Shown: positions 8,688 through 16,530, counted from the first letter of the stretch. The stretch: DNA of 64,000 nt from Pseudaquidulcibacter sp041917055 (GCA_041917055.1 JAYRYJ010000004.1:124001-188000); one strand, 5' to 3'. Notes: generated from the letters alone by a model not told the origin. Numbers and translations: made by a program.

Positions 8688-8705
8688 GTGTTACAAACTT
8701 GTCAT
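8688..8705 (+). promoter_or_regulatory. Pho-box-like direct repeat upstream of the TonB receptor (tentative)
   Basis: GTGTTAC-AAAC-TTGTCAT has the 7-4-7 spacing of a PhoB site (consensus CTGTCAT-N4-CTGTCAT), about 107 bases upstream of the receptor start. It matches 5 and 6 of 7 positions but is oriented opposite to the gene, so I hold it as weak. Confidence 0.25.
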
Positions 8706-8709
8706 TCAT

Positions 8710-8741
8710 AAAAAAATGCGGGTGAGTAATAACCCACCCGC
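8710..8741 (-). terminator. intrinsic terminator in the TonB-receptor leader
   Basis: On the minus strand GCGGGTG...CACCCGC forms a 7-bp GC-rich stem followed by A and seven T residues. It lies about 130 bases before the receptor start and about 150 bases beyond the glnA terminator, so it ends either a short RNA or an attenuated receptor transcript. Confidence 0.7.
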
Positions 8742-8850
8742 GTGAATTGCTTTCCTATTTGCGGGGGCAGGGAAAGGCCAATTCCAGTAAGACAGCGGTT
8801 TACCTGTCGTCGCTTTTTTGGAGACGACAGGTGAATCATATATTACACGC
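8742..8850 (-). ncRNA. candidate structured leader or small RNA upstream of the TonB receptor
   Basis: Between the glnA terminator and the terminator at 8710-8741 there are two more hairpins: ACCTGTCGTC/GACGACAGGT (8802-8832, 10 bp) and CTTTCC/GGAAAG (8750-8776). On the minus strand the second loop reads CTGCCCCCGCAAATAG, reminiscent of the cobalamin-riboswitch core CUGCCCCCGCAACUG, but I cannot find the other conserved B12 boxes. The order hairpin-hairpin-terminator-TonB receptor is what a riboswitch attenuator would look like. A free-standing small RNA is the alternative. Confidence 0.4.
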
Positions 8851-8881
8851 GTTAAGATTGTGTTACAACTGTAAATAGCGC

Positions 8882-8912
8882 AAAAAAAAGACCCCGCTTT
8901 GAAGGCGGGGTC
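8882..8912 (-). terminator. intrinsic terminator of glnA
   Basis: GACCCCGC/GCGGGGTC stem with a 7-base loop, followed on the minus strand by eight T residues, 22 bases after the glnA stop. Textbook rho-independent form. Confidence 0.92.
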
Positions 8913-8933
8913 TGATTATTATTACTAAAGAGA

Positions 8934-10343
8934 TTAGGCTTTATAATACATTTCGAATTCAACCGGATGCGGATGAAGATTAAGGCGATCACACTCTTCT
9001 TTCTTAAGTTCGATATAAGCGTCAATGAAATCGTCATCCATAACGCCGCCGGCTTTCAAGAATTCGCGGTCCGCGTCCAAAGAAGCCAATGCTTCATCCA
9101 AAGAAGCAGCAACAGTCGGAACACCAGCCAATTCTTCCGGTGGCAAGGAATAAAGGTCTTTGTCAAAAGACGCGCCTGGATCAATTTTATTGATGATACC
9201 ATCAAGACCGGCCATCAAAAGGGCGGTGAAAGTCAAATACATATTGCCGATCGCATCCGGGAAACGTGCTTCAAGACGTTTTGCTTTAGGTGATGTTGAA
9301 TATGGAATACGAATTGAAGCTGAACGGTTGCGTGCAGAATAAGCAAGCAATACCGGCGCTTCATAACCGGGGACCAAACGTTTATACGAATTGGTTGACG
9401 AATTAGAGAAAGCGTTAATTGCTTTTGCGTGTTTAATGATACCGCCGATATACCATAGGCATTCTTGTGAAAGATCGGCATATTTATCGCCTGCAAACAA
9501 AGGCTTGCCGCCTTTCCAGATTGATTGGTGAACGTGCATACCCGAACCATTGTCTTTGAACATAGGTTTAGGCATGAAAGTGGCGGTTTTGCCCCACGCA
9601 GCGGCAACATTGTGAATGACATATTTATAAAGATTTTGGAAATCCGCCATTTTCACCAAGGTTTGGAATTTCAAACCTAATTCGTGTTGAGCGGGCGCAA
9701 CTTCATGGTGATGTTTCTCAGGCTCTAAACCAAGTTCTTTCATGGTTGCAAGCATTTCACCGCGCATATCTTGCAAAGAATCGATTGGTGGAACAGGGAA
9801 ATAACCACCTTTAGGGCCAGGACGGTGACCCATATTGCCGCCTTCATAAACTTTGCCGGTATTAGCAGGCAATTCAGTTGAATCGAACGCATAACCAGTT
9901 GCATGTGGGTCAGTTGACCAACGAACGTCATCAAAAACAAAGAATTCCGCTTCAGGGCCAAAATAAGCGGTGTCGCCGATTCCAGTTGATTTAAGGTAAT
10001 TTTCTGCCTTTTTCGCCATACCGCGAGAGCAACGATTGTAAGGTTTCAAAGTGCCAGGCTCAAGAATGTCGCATACAATCGCCAAAGTGGTTTGTTGATA
10101 AAACGGGTCAATTGTGACTGAATCAGGGTCAGGCATCATAACCATGTCGGATTCATTGATTGCTTTCCAACCAGCGATTGACGAACCGTCAAACATGATA
10201 CCTTCTTCAAGCGTATCGATATCAATCATACCGACATCAAAAGTCACGTGTTGTAATTTACCGCGTGAATCAGTGAAACGAAAATCAACGTATTGAACGT
10301 CTTCGTCTTTGATTAATTGCATTACTTTATCAAATTTTGACAT
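8934..10343 (-). CDS. glnA: glutamine synthetase type I (GlnA)
   Basis: A 469-residue type I glutamine synthetase, the normal length of the dodecameric enzyme that makes glutamine from glutamate, NH3 and ATP. Visible signatures are MFDGSSIAGW near residue 50, FGPEAEFFVFDD at 128-139 (metal ligands), HHHEVAPAQHE at 211-221, NGSGMHVHQS at 265-274 and NRSASIRIP at 339-347. The adenylylation tyrosine is present as Tyr398 in KDLYSLPPEE, so control by GlnE-type adenylylation is expected. It follows glnB by 21 bases and ends in a strong terminator, forming a glnBA operon as in many alphaproteobacteria. Confidence 0.97.
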   Translation of the reverse strand: MSKFDKVMQLIKDEDVQYVDFRFTDSRGKLQHVTFDVGMIDIDTLEEGIMFDGSSIAGWKAINESDMVMMPDPDSVTIDPFYQQTTLAIVCDILEPGTLKPYNRCSRGMAKKAENYLKSTGIGDTAYFGPEAEFFVFDDVRWSTDPHATGYAFDSTELPANTGKVYEGGNMGHRPGPKGGYFPVPPIDSLQDMRGEMLATMKELGLEPEKHHHEVAPAQHELGLKFQTLVKMADFQNLYKYVIHNVAAAWGKTATFMPKPMFKDNGSGMHVHQSIWKGGKPLFAGDKYADLSQECLWYIGGIIKHAKAINAFSNSSTNSYKRLVPGYEAPVLLAYSARNRSASIRIPYSTSPKAKRLEARFPDAIGNMYLTFTALLMAGLDGIINKIDPGASFDKDLYSLPPEELAGVPTVAASLDEALASLDADREFLKAGGVMDDDFIDAYIELKKEECDRLNLHPHPVEFEMYYKA

Positions 10344-10364
10344 AATTTTCTCCGTAAAACTTTA

Positions 10365-10703
10365 TTAAATTGCGACTGCACCTTCTTCGCCGGTGCGAAT
10401 ACGAATAACTTGGGCGATGTCGGACACGAATATCTTGCCGTCACCTATGCGACCAGTTCGCGCAGCATTGACAATAGCCTCAACCGCAGCATCCGCTTGA
10501 TCATCATTTACAACCAGTTCGAGCTTTAATTTTGGCAAGAAATCAACGACATATTCGGCACCGCGATACAATTCAGTATGACCTTTTTGGCGACCAAAGC
10601 CTTTGGCTTCCAAAATTGTCATGCCCTGAATTCCCAGTTCTTGCAGCGCTTCTTTGACATCATCTAGTTTGAAAGGCTTTATGACAGCTTCAATCTTTTT
10701 CAT
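10365..10703 (-). CDS. glnB: nitrogen regulatory protein PII (GlnB)
   Basis: 112 residues from MKKIEAVIKPFKL, the standard PII length. The frame is open 183 bases further upstream, but AGGGAG lies just before the ATG pair at 10706/10703 and the protein matches PII from the second ATG. The T-loop is intact with the uridylylation tyrosine Tyr51 (RGAEYVVDF). PII senses 2-oxoglutarate and ATP/ADP and controls GlnE, NtrB and AmtB. It heads the glnBA operon. I saw no convincing sigma54 promoter or NtrC site in the stretch upstream. Confidence 0.95.
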   Translation of the reverse strand: MKKIEAVIKPFKLDDVKEALQELGIQGMTILEAKGFGRQKGHTELYRGAEYVVDFLPKLKLELVVNDDQADAAVEAIVNAARTGRIGDGKIFVSDIAQVIRIRTGEEGAVAI

Positions 10704-10947
10704 CATGCGCTCCCTGGATAGAAATCGAATTAAAATAGGCATCCCCGCCCTAGGATGTTGCGCACAAAATGGCGATTCAGACTTTCGGTTTAACAACATG
10801 TTTTGTTGTGTTTGCGTAATTGATGTGCAGCTAGTGATTAATATATGGGCAGTGAAAGTTTTCCGAAATTCAATTGCATGATGCAAAATGTGCTGAAAGC
10901 GGTATTTTGTTCAGCTTCGGTTCAACTTGACTTTAATAATATGTTAC

Positions 10948-11037
10948 CAAGAACAGTGAAACACTTTCCGTCCCTCGTTTCCCTGTTCTTTGCCTTTTGT
11001 TCTGACCTTGCGATTTACGTCGCAAGGTCATTTTTTG
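10948..11037 (+). ncRNA. candidate trans-acting small RNA with two hairpins and its own terminator
   Basis: A compact unit in a gene-free region. AAGAACAG (10949-10956) pairs with CTGTTCTT (10983-10990), and inside it AAAC pairs with GTTT, leaving a 14-base loop ACTTTCCGTCCCTC. A 13-base single-stranded stretch then leads to a perfect 10-bp terminator hairpin with a T6 tail. A TAATAT box ends at 10943, about 6 bases before the first stem, where transcription would start. The pyrimidine loop resembles the C/U-rich anti-Shine-Dalgarno loops of known alphaproteobacterial small RNAs. The -35 region is poor. Confidence 0.55.
11004..11036 (+). terminator. intrinsic terminator ending the candidate small RNA
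   Basis: GACCTTGCGA/TCGCAAGGTC, a perfect 10-bp stem with a 6-base loop, followed by A and six T residues. No protein gene on the plus strand ends before it, which is why a small RNA is inferred. Confidence 0.9.
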
Positions 11038-11134
11038 TTATTCACCAATTTCGACTTATATCCACTTGCGAAATGTTGCAGTGCAATGTAAATATTGATT
11101 GTGACATAATTTGTCGCAAACTGGGGAAAGAAAT

Positions 11135-11833
11135 TTGAATAAAATATATCCAAATGCCGCAGCAGCATTGGCCGGACTTCCAAAAGACGGCATGACTGTT
11201 ATGTGCGGCGGCTTTGGCCTTTGTGGCCTTCCTGAAAATCTAATAGTCGCACTCCGCGATAGCGGCGTTAAAGGCATAACGGCTATTTCTAACAATGCCG
11301 GTGTCGATGGCTTTGGCTTGGGTCTTTTGTTAGAAACCCGCCAAATCAAGAAAATGATTTCATCCTATGTCGGTGAAAATAAAGAATTTGAACGCCAATA
11401 TCTTTCAGGCGAGTTAGAATTAGAATTCAACCCTCAAGGAACTTTAGCCGAAAGAATAAGGGCAGGCGGGGCAGGCATTCCCGGGTTTTACACCAAAACA
11501 GGTGTTGGAACTTTGGTCGCTGAAGGCAAAGATTTAAAAGAATTCAATGGCGACGCTTATGTTTTGGAAACTTGGCTTCGCGCCGATATTTCCTTGGTAA
11601 AGGCTTGGAAAGCAGATACTGAAGGCAACTTAATTTTCCGCAAAACCGCGCGTAATTTTAACCCAATGATGGCAACTGCGGGTGCAATTACCATTGTTGA
11701 AGTTGAAGAAATTGTTCCAACCGGAACTTTAGACCCCGATCAAATCCATACTCCCGGGATTTATGTCGATCGGATTGTGCAATCGACCTTCGAAAAACGC
11801 ATTGAAAACAGAACTGTAAGGCAAAGGGCATAA
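11135..11833 (+). CDS. scoA: 3-oxoacid CoA-transferase, subunit A (first copy)
   Basis: 232 residues reading MNKIYPNAAA. The start is a TTG at 11135 with GGGGA 7-8 bases upstream; the second copy downstream begins the same way (MNKIFENC), supporting this choice. The protein has the CoA-transferase family I alpha signature (MCGGFGLCGLPENLI, NNAGVDGFGLGLLL, NPQGTLAERIRAGGAGIPGF). With subunit B it moves CoA from succinyl-CoA to a 3-oxoacid such as acetoacetate, feeding ketone bodies or PHB-derived acetoacetate into acetyl-CoA. Subunit B follows after 1 base. The substrate is inferred from the family. Confidence 0.9.
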   Translation: MNKIYPNAAAALAGLPKDGMTVMCGGFGLCGLPENLIVALRDSGVKGITAISNNAGVDGFGLGLLLETRQIKKMISSYVGENKEFERQYLSGELELEFNPQGTLAERIRAGGAGIPGFYTKTGVGTLVAEGKDLKEFNGDAYVLETWLRADISLVKAWKADTEGNLIFRKTARNFNPMMATAGAITIVEVEEIVPTGTLDPDQIHTPGIYVDRIVQSTFEKRIENRTVRQRA

Positions 11834-11834
11834 A

Positions 11835-12482
11835 ATGGCTTGGACTAGAGACGATTTGGCGAAACGCGCCGCCAAAGAATTGCGCGATGGATTTTATGTT
11901 AATCTGGGAATCGGCATTCCAACCTTGGTCGCTAATTATATACCCGACGGAATGCACGTAACCTTGCAATCTGAAAATGGCATGTTGGGTATGGGGCCAT
12001 TCCCATTTGAGGATGAAGTTGATGCGGATTTAATTAATGCTGGAAAGCAAACCATTTCGCAATTGCCGCATACTTCTTATTTTTCATCTTCCGATTCATT
12101 CGCGATGATACGTGGCGGGCACATTAACCTATCGATACTGGGCGCTATGGAAGTTTCCGAACGCGGCGATTTGGCAAATTGGATGGTTCCGGGAAAAATG
12201 GTCAAAGGCATGGGTGGCGCGATGGATTTGGTCGCAGGTGTCCGCCGTTGTGTTGTGGTTATGGATCATTGCGCAAAAGACGGTTCATCTAAACTACTTC
12301 ATAATTGTGCTTTACCATTGACCGGGGTTCGTGTGGTTGATTTGGTTATTACGGATCTTGGAGTTTTTGAAATTGACAAGAAAGGCCACGCGCCAATGCG
12401 CTTGATTGAAACCGCGCCTGACGTAAGTTTGCATGAAATAAAAGAAAAAACAGCTGCTGATTACGTTGTCGATTTACAATAA
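11835..12482 (+). CDS. scoB: 3-oxoacid CoA-transferase, subunit B
   Basis: A 215-residue beta subunit with the usual length and motifs: FYVNLGIGIPTLVANY, LQSENGMLGMGP carrying the catalytic glutamate that forms the CoA thioester, and ALPLTGVRVVDLVITDL. It is the only B subunit in the cluster and stands between two different A subunits. Co-transcription with the first A gene is nearly certain given the 1-base spacing. Confidence 0.92.
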   Translation: MAWTRDDLAKRAAKELRDGFYVNLGIGIPTLVANYIPDGMHVTLQSENGMLGMGPFPFEDEVDADLINAGKQTISQLPHTSYFSSSDSFAMIRGGHINLSILGAMEVSERGDLANWMVPGKMVKGMGGAMDLVAGVRRCVVVMDHCAKDGSSKLLHNCALPLTGVRVVDLVITDLGVFEIDKKGHAPMRLIETAPDVSLHEIKEKTAADYVVDLQ

Positions 12483-12518
12483 TGGATACGCCAAAAAGGG
12501 CCTAAATAGTGAGGCTCT

Positions 12519-13217
12519 ATGAACAAAATATTCGAGAATTGCCAAGATGCACTTGAAGGAATTATCCATGATGGAATGACCATCATGGTTGGCGGCTTTG
12601 GCCTATGCGGGATTCCTGAAAATCTAATAAAAGAAATTGACCGCCGCAATATTCAAAATATTCGCCTCATCGCACTTGACGCGGGGGGTGACGGTTTTGG
12701 TTTGGAAACTTGGTTTGAAGATCATCAAGTAACGCATTTTATTACCTCCTATGTCGGGACAAACAAACTAGCGTCCGCGCAAGTTGTGGCAGGAACTTTG
12801 GAAATAGAACTTAGGCCACAAGGCACATTAGCGGAAGCAATAAGAGCAGGTGGCGCGGGTATTCCCGCTTTCTTCACACGCACCGGCGTGAACACAATTG
12901 TTGCCGAAGGTAAATCCACGCATGTATTTGATGGGATAGAATATTTGGAAGAACCGTCACTTTGCGCCGATTTGGCTTTGATTAAGGCATATAAATCGGA
13001 CAAAGAGGGGAATTTGATTTATAGAAAAACAGCGCGAAATTCTAACCCAGATATGGCAATGTGTGCAAATTTTGTAATTGCCGAGGTCGAGGAAATAGTC
13101 GAAACTGGGGAAATCGAAGCTGATTTTATCCATACACCTGGTATCTATATTGACCGGGTGGTTAAGGGGACTTTTGTGAAACCAATTGAAAAATTGAGCT
13201 TTCGAGAGCGCAAATAA
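12519..13217 (+). CDS. 3-oxoacid CoA-transferase, subunit A (second, divergent copy)
   Basis: 232 residues, the same length as the first A subunit and, by eye, about half identical to it. GGFGLCGIPENLI and RPQGTLAEAIRAGGAGIPAF are kept. The stretch corresponding to NNAGVDGFGLGLLL reads LDAGGDGFGLETWF, so the segment near the substrate pocket differs. No second B subunit accompanies it, so it either replaces the first A in a heteromer with ScoB or is becoming redundant. It lies 36 bases after scoB and ends 1 base before a strong terminator. The frame is intact with no sign of decay. Confidence 0.85.
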   Translation: MNKIFENCQDALEGIIHDGMTIMVGGFGLCGIPENLIKEIDRRNIQNIRLIALDAGGDGFGLETWFEDHQVTHFITSYVGTNKLASAQVVAGTLEIELRPQGTLAEAIRAGGAGIPAFFTRTGVNTIVAEGKSTHVFDGIEYLEEPSLCADLALIKAYKSDKEGNLIYRKTARNSNPDMAMCANFVIAEVEEIVETGEIEADFIHTPGIYIDRVVKGTFVKPIEKLSFRERK

Positions 13218-13245
13218 AAAGGCCCCTTTCGGGGCCTTTATTTTC
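13218..13245. terminator. bidirectional intrinsic terminator
   Basis: AAAGGCCCC-TTTC-GGGGCCTTT followed by ATTTT on the plus strand and preceded by A-rich sequence, so it can end both the CoA-transferase operon and the convergent outer-membrane gene. Confidence 0.92.
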
Positions 13246-13260
13246 GACATTAGCGACACC

Positions 13261-14061
13261 CTAGAATACGCTATGCATTCTAACGCTAATTGGGAATGAA
13301 ACGGCTTTTGATTTATCATTAACTGCGCCAAGACCAATGCCGCCCAGGTCAGTATCATATTCTTTCAAGTCATCAGTATAACGAACGCCAACTTCTGCCG
13401 CGAGTTCAAAATTGGAACTAAGTGTGTAGGACGCACCCAAATCCGCACCAGCAGTAAGCGACACACCGTCTTCATATAATTTCCAACCAGAAATGCCGCC
13501 AACCGGTGTGGTTGCAGTCATATCGACATTATTGGTATAAACCGCACCAGCTCTAACCGCCCAATATGGCTTAATTGCGGGTGTGAAAAGACCGGTTCCG
13601 AACCATTGACGATAACCAATTTCAAGAGCGTATTGCTTCAAATCGCTCAGTTCACCTGTAACGGCCTGATAACAAGTGCCGACCGCTGTCGTTTGCTCAA
13701 CGCAGCCTAATGAGACACCAGTTTTTGCATTTGAGAATTTATATCCCAAAGACCCGAAAACCTCCGTCAAATCCGACAAAGCATATCGAACTTCGACCGC
13801 TGCGGTCAAAGCAGCATCATATACATCGTCAAAATTGCGACCACGCATAATCAAAGTGCCGTTTCCAGTCATGTTAGAGTTTAATGTTGAAAGCGCAACA
13901 GTATTTGAAGTCGCACCGGTAATAGGTGCGCCGCTTGAGGGGATTTCAGTCCCAACACTCGCACTGAAAATCCAAGGCGAAGAATAATTTTGCGCCATTG
14001 ATGGAGCCGCAACAAATGCCCCCGATAAAACCAAAATTGACACCGCTAAACCTGCACGCAT
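13261..14061 (-). CDS. outer-membrane beta-barrel protein
   Basis: About 266 residues from MRAGLAVSIL. An ATG 18 bases upstream contains the GGAGGA ribosome-binding site itself, so the internal ATG is the start. A signal peptide ends APSMAQN. The mature part alternates hydrophobic and polar residues in repeated strands (EVRYALSDLTEVFGSLGYKF, YALEIGYRQWFG, FELAAEVGVRYTDD) and ends in aromatic VF, as expected of a small porin-like or OmpA-barrel-like protein. I cannot assign a ligand. Upstream there is a pair of CtrA-like half sites. Confidence 0.75.
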   Translation of the reverse strand: MRAGLAVSILVLSGAFVAAPSMAQNYSSPWIFSASVGTEIPSSGAPITGATSNTVALSTLNSNMTGNGTLIMRGRNFDDVYDAALTAAVEVRYALSDLTEVFGSLGYKFSNAKTGVSLGCVEQTTAVGTCYQAVTGELSDLKQYALEIGYRQWFGTGLFTPAIKPYWAVRAGAVYTNNVDMTATTPVGGISGWKLYEDGVSLTAGADLGASYTLSSNFELAAEVGVRYTDDLKEYDTDLGGIGLGAVNDKSKAVSFPISVRMHSVF

Positions 14062-14119
14062 CTTAATACTCCTCCGCATGTGGGAATCACCACGATTTAC
14101 GTTTCAGTCTTGCTGCAAA

Positions 14120-14139
14120 ATGGTTAAGGAATGTTAAGC
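14120..14139 (-). promoter_or_regulatory. possible CtrA-binding site upstream of the outer-membrane protein gene
   Basis: On the minus strand, CTTAACATTCCTTAACCAT contains TTAAC and TTAACCAT. The CtrA consensus of alphaproteobacteria is TTAA-N7-TTAAC with TTAACCAT as a strong half site; here the spacer is 6. It is about 60 bases before the start codon, where a CtrA activator site would lie. One mismatch in spacing keeps this tentative. Confidence 0.35.
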
Positions 14140-14266
14140 ATGTTGAAAAATCTGATGAAATCTATTCCTAAATGCGCCTTAAATAAATTTAATCAGTGAC
14201 AAAACTACTTTCAGCGCATAGACTTTTGGGCTAATTGGTCGAAAATTAGTGGCAGAGGAATTTGTA

Positions 14267-14485
14267 ATGCACGCACCCGGTCCTTTTGGTCTTATCCTTA
14301 TACTTCTTATTGTTATTGTCTTTTTTGGGGGCAAAGGGAAATTGTCTTCTATCATGACAGATTTAGCGCAAGGCATTAAAGGCTTCAAAAAAGGCCTTGC
14401 TGATGATGAGCCTGCAAGCGATGCACCGCGGGTAAGTGATGGCTCAACAATTGACGCCAAAATTATTGATAAAGACAAAGTTTAA
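14267..14485 (+). CDS. tatA: Sec-independent translocase TatA
   Basis: 72 residues. The frame extends to a GTG at 14249, but GAGGA sits 8 bases before the ATG at 14267. One N-terminal membrane helix (GLILILLIVIVFF), a GGKGK hinge, an amphipathic helix (MTDLAQGIKGFKKGL) and a short acidic tail are the TatA plan. TatA multimers form the pore through which folded twin-arginine proteins cross the inner membrane. It is first of tatABC. Confidence 0.9.
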   Translation: MHAPGPFGLILILLIVIVFFGGKGKLSSIMTDLAQGIKGFKKGLADDEPASDAPRVSDGSTIDAKIIDKDKV

Positions 14486-14509
14486 TACTTCAATTTTACA
14501 GGCGGTATT

Positions 14510-14935
14510 ATGATTCCTGAAGTTGGCTTCAGTGAGATGATCGTTATCGGTGTGGTCGCCCTATTAGTGGTCGGCCCCAAAGACTTGCCATTATTGCTTA
14601 AAAAACTCGGGGAGTTTGTCAGAAAATTGCGCAATATGGCAGCGGATTTTCGTCATTCTTTTGACGAAATGGCGCGCCAAAGTGAATTAGACGAATTAAG
14701 AAAAGAAGTTGATGCTTTGCGCGCGATGAACCCAATTGAAGACATTAAACGCGAAATTCAATCGGCGGCGGATTTGGGTGAATCTTATTATGGTTCGCAA
14801 TCATACACGCCATTTCAGCCAGAAGCGGACGCGCCGAAATTGGAAAGTCCTGCAGACGAATTACCCGAATTAATTCCTGAAAAAAAGCCGCGAAAGCCGC
14901 GGATTAAGAAAACAAAGGTGGAAGATGTCGGATAA
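14510..14935 (+). CDS. tatB: Sec-independent translocase TatB
   Basis: 141 residues: a membrane helix (MIVIGVVALLVVGPKDLP with the conserved GPKDLP hinge), a long amphipathic and charged helix, and a proline/lysine-rich tail. TatB with TatC recognises twin-arginine signals. It overlaps tatC by 11 bases, so translation is coupled. Confidence 0.93.
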   Translation: MIPEVGFSEMIVIGVVALLVVGPKDLPLLLKKLGEFVRKLRNMAADFRHSFDEMARQSELDELRKEVDALRAMNPIEDIKREIQSAADLGESYYGSQSYTPFQPEADAPKLESPADELPELIPEKKPRKPRIKKTKVEDVG

Positions 14936-15749
14936 TCTTCCTGCAATTCAAGATAATGTGCATGCTTCACAAGATGAAGCCACAATAGAGGCATCGCGCG
15001 CTCCACTTTTGGATCATCTCAACGAATTACGAAACCGATTATTCATTTCTGTGTCTGCAATTTTTCTTGGTTTTGTAGTTTGCTTTATCTTTTGGACACC
15101 GATTTTGGAATTTCTATTGGTTCCATACAAAACGGCAGCGATTCAAATAAAAGGCGAGGCGGCCCTAAAAGAAGGCTTGGCATTAATATATACCGCACCG
15201 ATGGAGCCATTTTTTGCGCAAATGGACATCGCGCTTTTTGGTGGCATTTGTTTGGCGTTTCCGATTGTTGCATTCCAAATGTATCGCTTTATAGCGCCGG
15301 GATTATACAGCCACGAAAAAAATGCATTTCTGCCCTTTTTAATAATGGCACCGATTCTTTTTATTGGCGGCGCGGCTATGGCTTATTATGTCGCTATGCC
15401 AATGATTATGAATTTTTCGTTGCGCTTAGAAGTCGCAAAAACCGTCGGCGGCGTTGGCGTCACATATCAAGGAAGAATTGCCGATTATATTAAAGTTATC
15501 ACAATGATAATCCTATCCTTCGGGCTTTGCTTCCAAGTTCCGGTAATTCAGATGATATTGTCAAAAATTGGGGTGGTTTCAAGCCAGACTTGGATTAAGT
15601 CCGGTCGCTATGCAATTCTGGCAACCGTTACTGTGGCGGCATTTATTACACCGCCGGATATTGTTTCTCAATTATTGCTATCCATGCCGATAATCGCACT
15701 CTATTACGGTGGTGCACTTTTGGCGAAATTGGTTGAACCTAAAGAATAG
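14925..15749 (+). CDS. tatC: Sec-independent translocase TatC
   Basis: 274 residues with six predicted membrane helices and the TatC signature HLNELRNRLF near residue 31-40 and FGLCFQVPV near 195. TatC is the receptor for twin-arginine signal peptides. Probable clients in this window are the PhoD-like phosphatase, the M3 peptidase and gamma-glutamyltransferase, all of which begin with twin-arginine leaders. Confidence 0.95.
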   Translation: MSDNLPAIQDNVHASQDEATIEASRAPLLDHLNELRNRLFISVSAIFLGFVVCFIFWTPILEFLLVPYKTAAIQIKGEAALKEGLALIYTAPMEPFFAQMDIALFGGICLAFPIVAFQMYRFIAPGLYSHEKNAFLPFLIMAPILFIGGAAMAYYVAMPMIMNFSLRLEVAKTVGGVGVTYQGRIADYIKVITMIILSFGLCFQVPVIQMILSKIGVVSSQTWIKSGRYAILATVTVAAFITPPDIVSQLLLSMPIIALYYGGALLAKLVEPKE

Positions 15750-15783
15750 ATTTGAAATTCCTCCAATTAATCGAAACATTTTT

Positions 15784-16530
15784 TCACAATCTTTTGTCAA
15801 TGATAGTTACATTTATCGGTTCAGCTAAATATCTCTCAAAAGTATCACGAAAGAATTCAACCACATTATGGTCTGTGAAACTCATAACCTTATTTCTGCT
15901 TTGACGATTATTACCCATTTGCCATCCGACCAAACATTCTTTTTTTTGGTTTCGAAATTCAAAAACAAACATTTGCATTAATGGCTTAGCGGCAGCGTCG
16001 ATTTCGTATAAAACGGCTTTACCGTGGCGCTTTCTTGCTTTTGATAAACTAGCGCCAAATTTTCCTATTTCTGCCTTATGACTAGTATCAAAAACAAGAT
16101 AGTAGTTGGCACCATCAATTATTGCATCGATAATCTTGGAATCCATTAAGGAGATTTGACCCGCAAAAGTGTCTGGATTGTCTGAAGTTGCATTCGGTTC
16201 GAGCCTTGTATTATAAATACTCTCCGCGTCACCACAGACACTTCCAACATAATTTATTGCTTCTTCTTCATCGTCAAATTTGATAATAGCGCCTTTGAAA
16301 ACGTTAGAATCCCTAATTCTCGTCGCCAAATCCTCTTTCATGGACGCTATCAAATTCGCGGTATTCACGCGCTCTTGAACAAGGAGAAATGTAACAGAAG
16401 TAATAACAGCCGCTGAAATCACGCCGCCCCAAAGTTTTTCAGGCACGAATGTGATGGACATAGAAATGGCCGAAAAAATCAAGCCCATAATTGCTAATGT
16501 CCAACTCTCGCGCTTCTGTTTGGGGGTCAT
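15784..16530 (-). CDS. hypothetical two-helix membrane protein
   Basis: I do not recognise this family. About 248 residues are expected from MTPKQKRESW; the frame is open a further 105 bases upstream, but the extra part has no coding look. Two membrane helices come first (about 11-30 and 34-52), then a roughly 195-residue cytoplasmic region with DDEEEAINYVGSVCGDAESIYNTRL, YYLVFDTSHKAEIG and MQMFVFEFRNQKKECLVGW. The alternating helix/strand pattern looks like a compact enzyme or sensor domain. It is convergent with tatC and divergent from parC, with its own transcription. Confidence 0.6.
   Translation of the reverse strand: MTPKQKRESWTLAIMGLIFSAISMSITFVPEKLWGGVISAAVITSVTFLLVQERVNTANLIASMKEDLATRIRDSNVFKGAIIKFDDEEEAINYVGSVCGDAESIYNTRLEPNATSDNPDTFAGQISLMDSKIIDAIIDGANYYLVFDTSHKAEIGKFGASLSKARKRHGKAVLYEIDAAAKPLMQMFVFEFRNQKKECLVGWQMGNNRQSRNKVMSFTDHNVVEFFRDTFERYLAEPINVTIIDKRL

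Noticed and set aside
8710..8850. Full cobalamin riboswitch
   Set aside because: Only one loop resembles the core; I could not find the conserved B12 box or the AGCCAGGAGACCUGCC-type segment.
10704..10947. sigma54 promoter or NtrC site for glnB-glnA
   Set aside because: No TGGCAC-N5-TTGCA-type match and no convincing NtrC dyad on the minus strand.
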